In this document: piece by piece, positions 5,471 to 6,478 of the stretch | How the letters are laid out: the number at the start of each line of letters is the position of its first letter | Position numbering within the stretch: the stretch's first letter is position 1 | Source: an uncultured Burkholderiales bacterium | GTDB taxonomy: Bacteria > Pseudomonadota > Gammaproteobacteria > Burkholderiales > Burkholderiaceae | Assembly: GCA_903845315.1 (NCBI GenBank) | Contig: CAIMWY010000233.1 | Span: 1-6,478, forward strand | Length of the DNA stretch: 6,478 bases | Reading direction: 5' to 3' | Made by a program: the position numbers and the translations under genes | The notes under the pieces: generated by a model | Database searches by the model: none | The model's input: only the letters and a program-made list of their open reading frames with translations | Told to the model about the DNA's origin: nothing

Positions 5471-5475
5471 TCACC
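5471..5475 (-). promoter_or_regulatory. Shine-Dalgarno deciding the ferredoxin GTG start
   Basis: GGTGA on the minus strand, 6 nt before the GTG at 5464. It is a five-base match to the anti-Shine-Dalgarno and there is no ATG nearby in frame, so a GTG start is well supported. Confidence 0.6.
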
Positions 5476-5481
5476 CAAAAA

Positions 5482-5766
5482 TTAAATACGTGTATGCAGC
5501 TGTTGCTCGGCTTTGTCCAGCCACAAGCCCAAGCTGTCGAGCAATTCTGTTTGGCTGAACGAGCAGCTTTCTTCGCTGAACAAGGCGCTTGACTCCAAGC
5601 GGTCTAACAGCCCCAGCCACACGTCGGTGTAGCGCGCGGGCAAGGCTTGCAGCAAGGCCTCTTGGGCACGCCCTGAGCTGCTGAAAGCCGACACGCTCAG
5701 CGCACCGCCACGCACCTCAGACAGCGTTTGACGCAAGCTGACGATGGACACAGCTGCGCTGTGCAT
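5482..5766 (-). CDS. Unknown 94-aa protein
   Basis: I do not recognise a family. The product is leucine- and serine-rich with one lysine (residue 84), no signal peptide and no transmembrane segment. It looks helical: residues 8-18 and 29-60 and the C-terminal LLDSLGLWLDKAEQQLHTRI are amphipathic. The ATG at 5766 shares one base with the TGA of the small gene upstream (TGATG), which indicates coupled translation and favours this ATG over the GTG codon just before it at 5769. There is no separate Shine-Dalgarno. It ends 17 nt before the ferredoxin start. Its position between a basic small protein and a ferredoxin does not suggest a clear role. Confidence 0.7.
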   Translation of the reverse strand: MHSAAVSIVSLRQTLSEVRGGALSVSAFSSSGRAQEALLQALPARYTDVWLGLLDRLESSALFSEESCSFSQTELLDSLGLWLDKAEQQLHTRI

Positions 5767-5906
5767 CACTTGTTCTTGATCTTGCCGCGAGGTGCCACGA
5801 AGGTGGTGGGCGGGTTGGGACGGTCCGAGGTGGAAGTCTTGGGCGGCGAGTTGTCCTTTTTGGGCTTCTTCGTCATTTTGTTGCTGTGTTGTTCGCCTTT
5901 GGCCAT
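5766..5906 (-). CDS. Small Lys/Pro-rich conserved-type protein (46 aa)
   Basis: Starts MAKGEQHSNKMTKKPKKDNS and ends VAPRGKIKNK. It is strongly basic (about 10 Lys), has a central Ser/Thr/Pro-rich stretch, and is probably disordered, with no membrane segment. The start is well supported by a perfect AGGAGG 4 nt before the ATG at 5906. The stop TGA overlaps the ATG of the next gene by one base. The MAKG...SNK...KKPKKD opening resembles small uncharacterised proteins I recall from Proteobacteria, which suggests a real conserved gene, but I cannot verify this. The charge could fit nucleic-acid or ribosome contact; that is speculation. Confidence 0.75.
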   Translation of the reverse strand: MAKGEQHSNKMTKKPKKDNSPPKTSTSDRPNPPTTFVAPRGKIKNK

Positions 5907-5910
5907 AAGC

Positions 5911-5916
5911 CCTCCT
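5911..5916 (-). promoter_or_regulatory. Strong Shine-Dalgarno of the 46-aa gene
   Basis: Perfect AGGAGG on the minus strand, 4 nt before the ATG at 5906. It is the strongest ribosome-binding site in the window and argues that this short gene is translated. Confidence 0.8.
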
Positions 5917-5924
5917 GAAAGATT

Positions 5925-5939
5925 ATCTCGGAGCGAGAT
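5925..5939 (-). promoter_or_regulatory. Small hairpin upstream of the 46-aa gene
   Basis: A perfect 6-bp stem (ATCTCG/CGAGAT) with a 3-nt loop lies in the 74-nt spacer after the rluE-type gene and just before the AGGAGG. On the minus strand it is followed by AATCTTTC, too poor in T for a confident terminator. It could be a weak terminator, a leader hairpin or chance. Confidence 0.25.
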
Positions 5940-5980
5940 GCCTAGGATGGTAAGTCACTATTGCGCCGTGTCTTGGCGTG

Positions 5981-6478
5981 TCAGTGTGTTTCTTCTTGCC
6001 AGACGCCACTGGGCAATTCGTTCAGGCTGTAGGGGCCAATGGCTGTGCGAATCAAGCGCAGGGTGGGCAAGCCCACGGCGGCCGTCATGCGGCGGACTTG
6101 GCGGTTGCGGCCCTCGCGGATCACCAACTCCAGCCACGACGTGGGTTGGTGGATGCGCACACGGATAGGGGGCGTGCGCGCCCAAAGGGTCGTGGGCGGC
6201 TCGGTCACTTGTGCGCGCGCCGGGCGTGTGAGGCCATCGTTCAACAACACGCCAAGACGCAGCGTTTCCAGCGCTGCCTCGCTGGGCACACCCTCGACCT
6301 GCACCAGATAGGTTTTTTCCATCTTGAAGCGTGGGTCGGCAATTTGGGCCTGCTGGCGACCATCGTCGGTGAGCAGCAACAAGCCTTCGCTGTCGGCGTC
6401 CAAACGCCCCGCCACATACACGCCCGGCAGATCGATGAATTCTTTCAGGCCACGCCAGCGTCCCTCGGGCGTGAATTG
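5981..6478 (-). CDS. rluE: 23S rRNA pseudouridine synthase RluE-type (5' part outside window)
   Basis: An RsuA/RluB/E/F-family enzyme; E. coli RluE makes pseudouridine at U2457 of 23S rRNA. The window holds the last 165 residues, and the frame is open to the edge, so the true start lies beyond 6478. The catalytic Asp is residue 27 of the visible part, in AGRLDADSEGLLLLT. RNA-binding and fold motifs follow: KTYLVQVEG, LNDG, PPIRVR, EGRNRQVRRMTAAVG (120-135) and PTLRLIRTAIGPYSL. The QFTPEG start of the visible part and the ending NELPSGVWQEE match RluE better than RsuA, RluB or RluF as I recall them. The next gene starts 74 nt downstream on the same strand. Confidence 0.88.
   Translation of the reverse strand, partial: QFTPEGRWRGLKEFIDLPGVYVAGRLDADSEGLLLLTDDGRQQAQIADPRFKMEKTYLVQVEGVPSEAALETLRLGVLLNDGLTRPARAQVTEPPTTLWARTPPIRVRIHQPTSWLELVIREGRNRQVRRMTAAVGLPTLRLIRTAIGPYSLNELPSGVWQEETH

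Noticed and set aside
5922..5927. GATAAT as a -10 box for the 46-aa gene
   Set aside because: The implied start would fall inside the AGGAGG ribosome-binding site, and no -35 is seen at 16-18 nt.

Overview
The window looks like a betaproteobacterial chromosome, most likely Comamonadaceae (Burkholderiales; Rhodoferax, Limnohabitans or similar). This rests on moderately high GC, a beta-ketothiolase very close to Cupriavidus-type BktB, a short 'core' MetE methionine synthase, and small Burkholderiales-style hypothetical genes. The assignment is inferred from remembered protein similarity, not from a search.

Layout from left to right. (1) Positions 1-783, plus strand: the C-terminal part of a core-MetE methionine synthase, cut by the window edge. 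(2) Positions 783-1268: a convergent intergenic region made almost wholly of repeats. It has two inverted copies of a modular stem-loop element, about three 80-bp tandem units built from half of that element, and a 21-bp tandem repeat that runs to the stop codon of the next gene. (3) All remaining genes are on the minus strand. In transcription order they are: a partial rluE-type 23S rRNA pseudouridine synthase (5981-6478), a 46-aa Lys/Pro-rich small protein (5766-5906), a 94-aa unknown protein coupled to it by TGATG, a [2Fe-2S] ferredoxin with a GTG start (5165-5464), rluA (4486-5181, overlapping the ferredoxin), bktB (3241-4422), an Aas/LplT-like MFS permease (1892-3235) only 5 nt after bktB, and a bacteriohemerythrin (1262-1771).

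Functionally this is mostly housekeeping: rRNA/tRNA pseudouridylation, electron transfer, acyl-CoA/PHA metabolism, membrane-lipid handling, an oxygen-binding or sensing di-iron protein, and methionine synthesis. Tight spacing suggests three cotranscribed blocks: small protein with the 94-aa gene and perhaps the ferredoxin; ferredoxin with rluA; bktB with the MFS gene. The hemerythrin appears to have its own promoter, with an FNR-like dyad centred exactly 41.5 nt upstream of the start predicted from a TATGCT -10 box.

The most unusual part is the repeat region. The two inverted copies share conserved purine-rich cores, but their inner hairpins and the distal halves of their outer stems differ in sequence while staying fully paired. 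All six non-Watson-Crick pairs I found in these stems and in the tandem-unit hairpins are G-U in one common reading orientation of the element. The tandem-unit hairpins are closed by GNRA tetraloops in that same orientation. This suggests a structured RNA, or a mobile REP/BIME-like element under structural constraint, rather than a protein-coding repeat.
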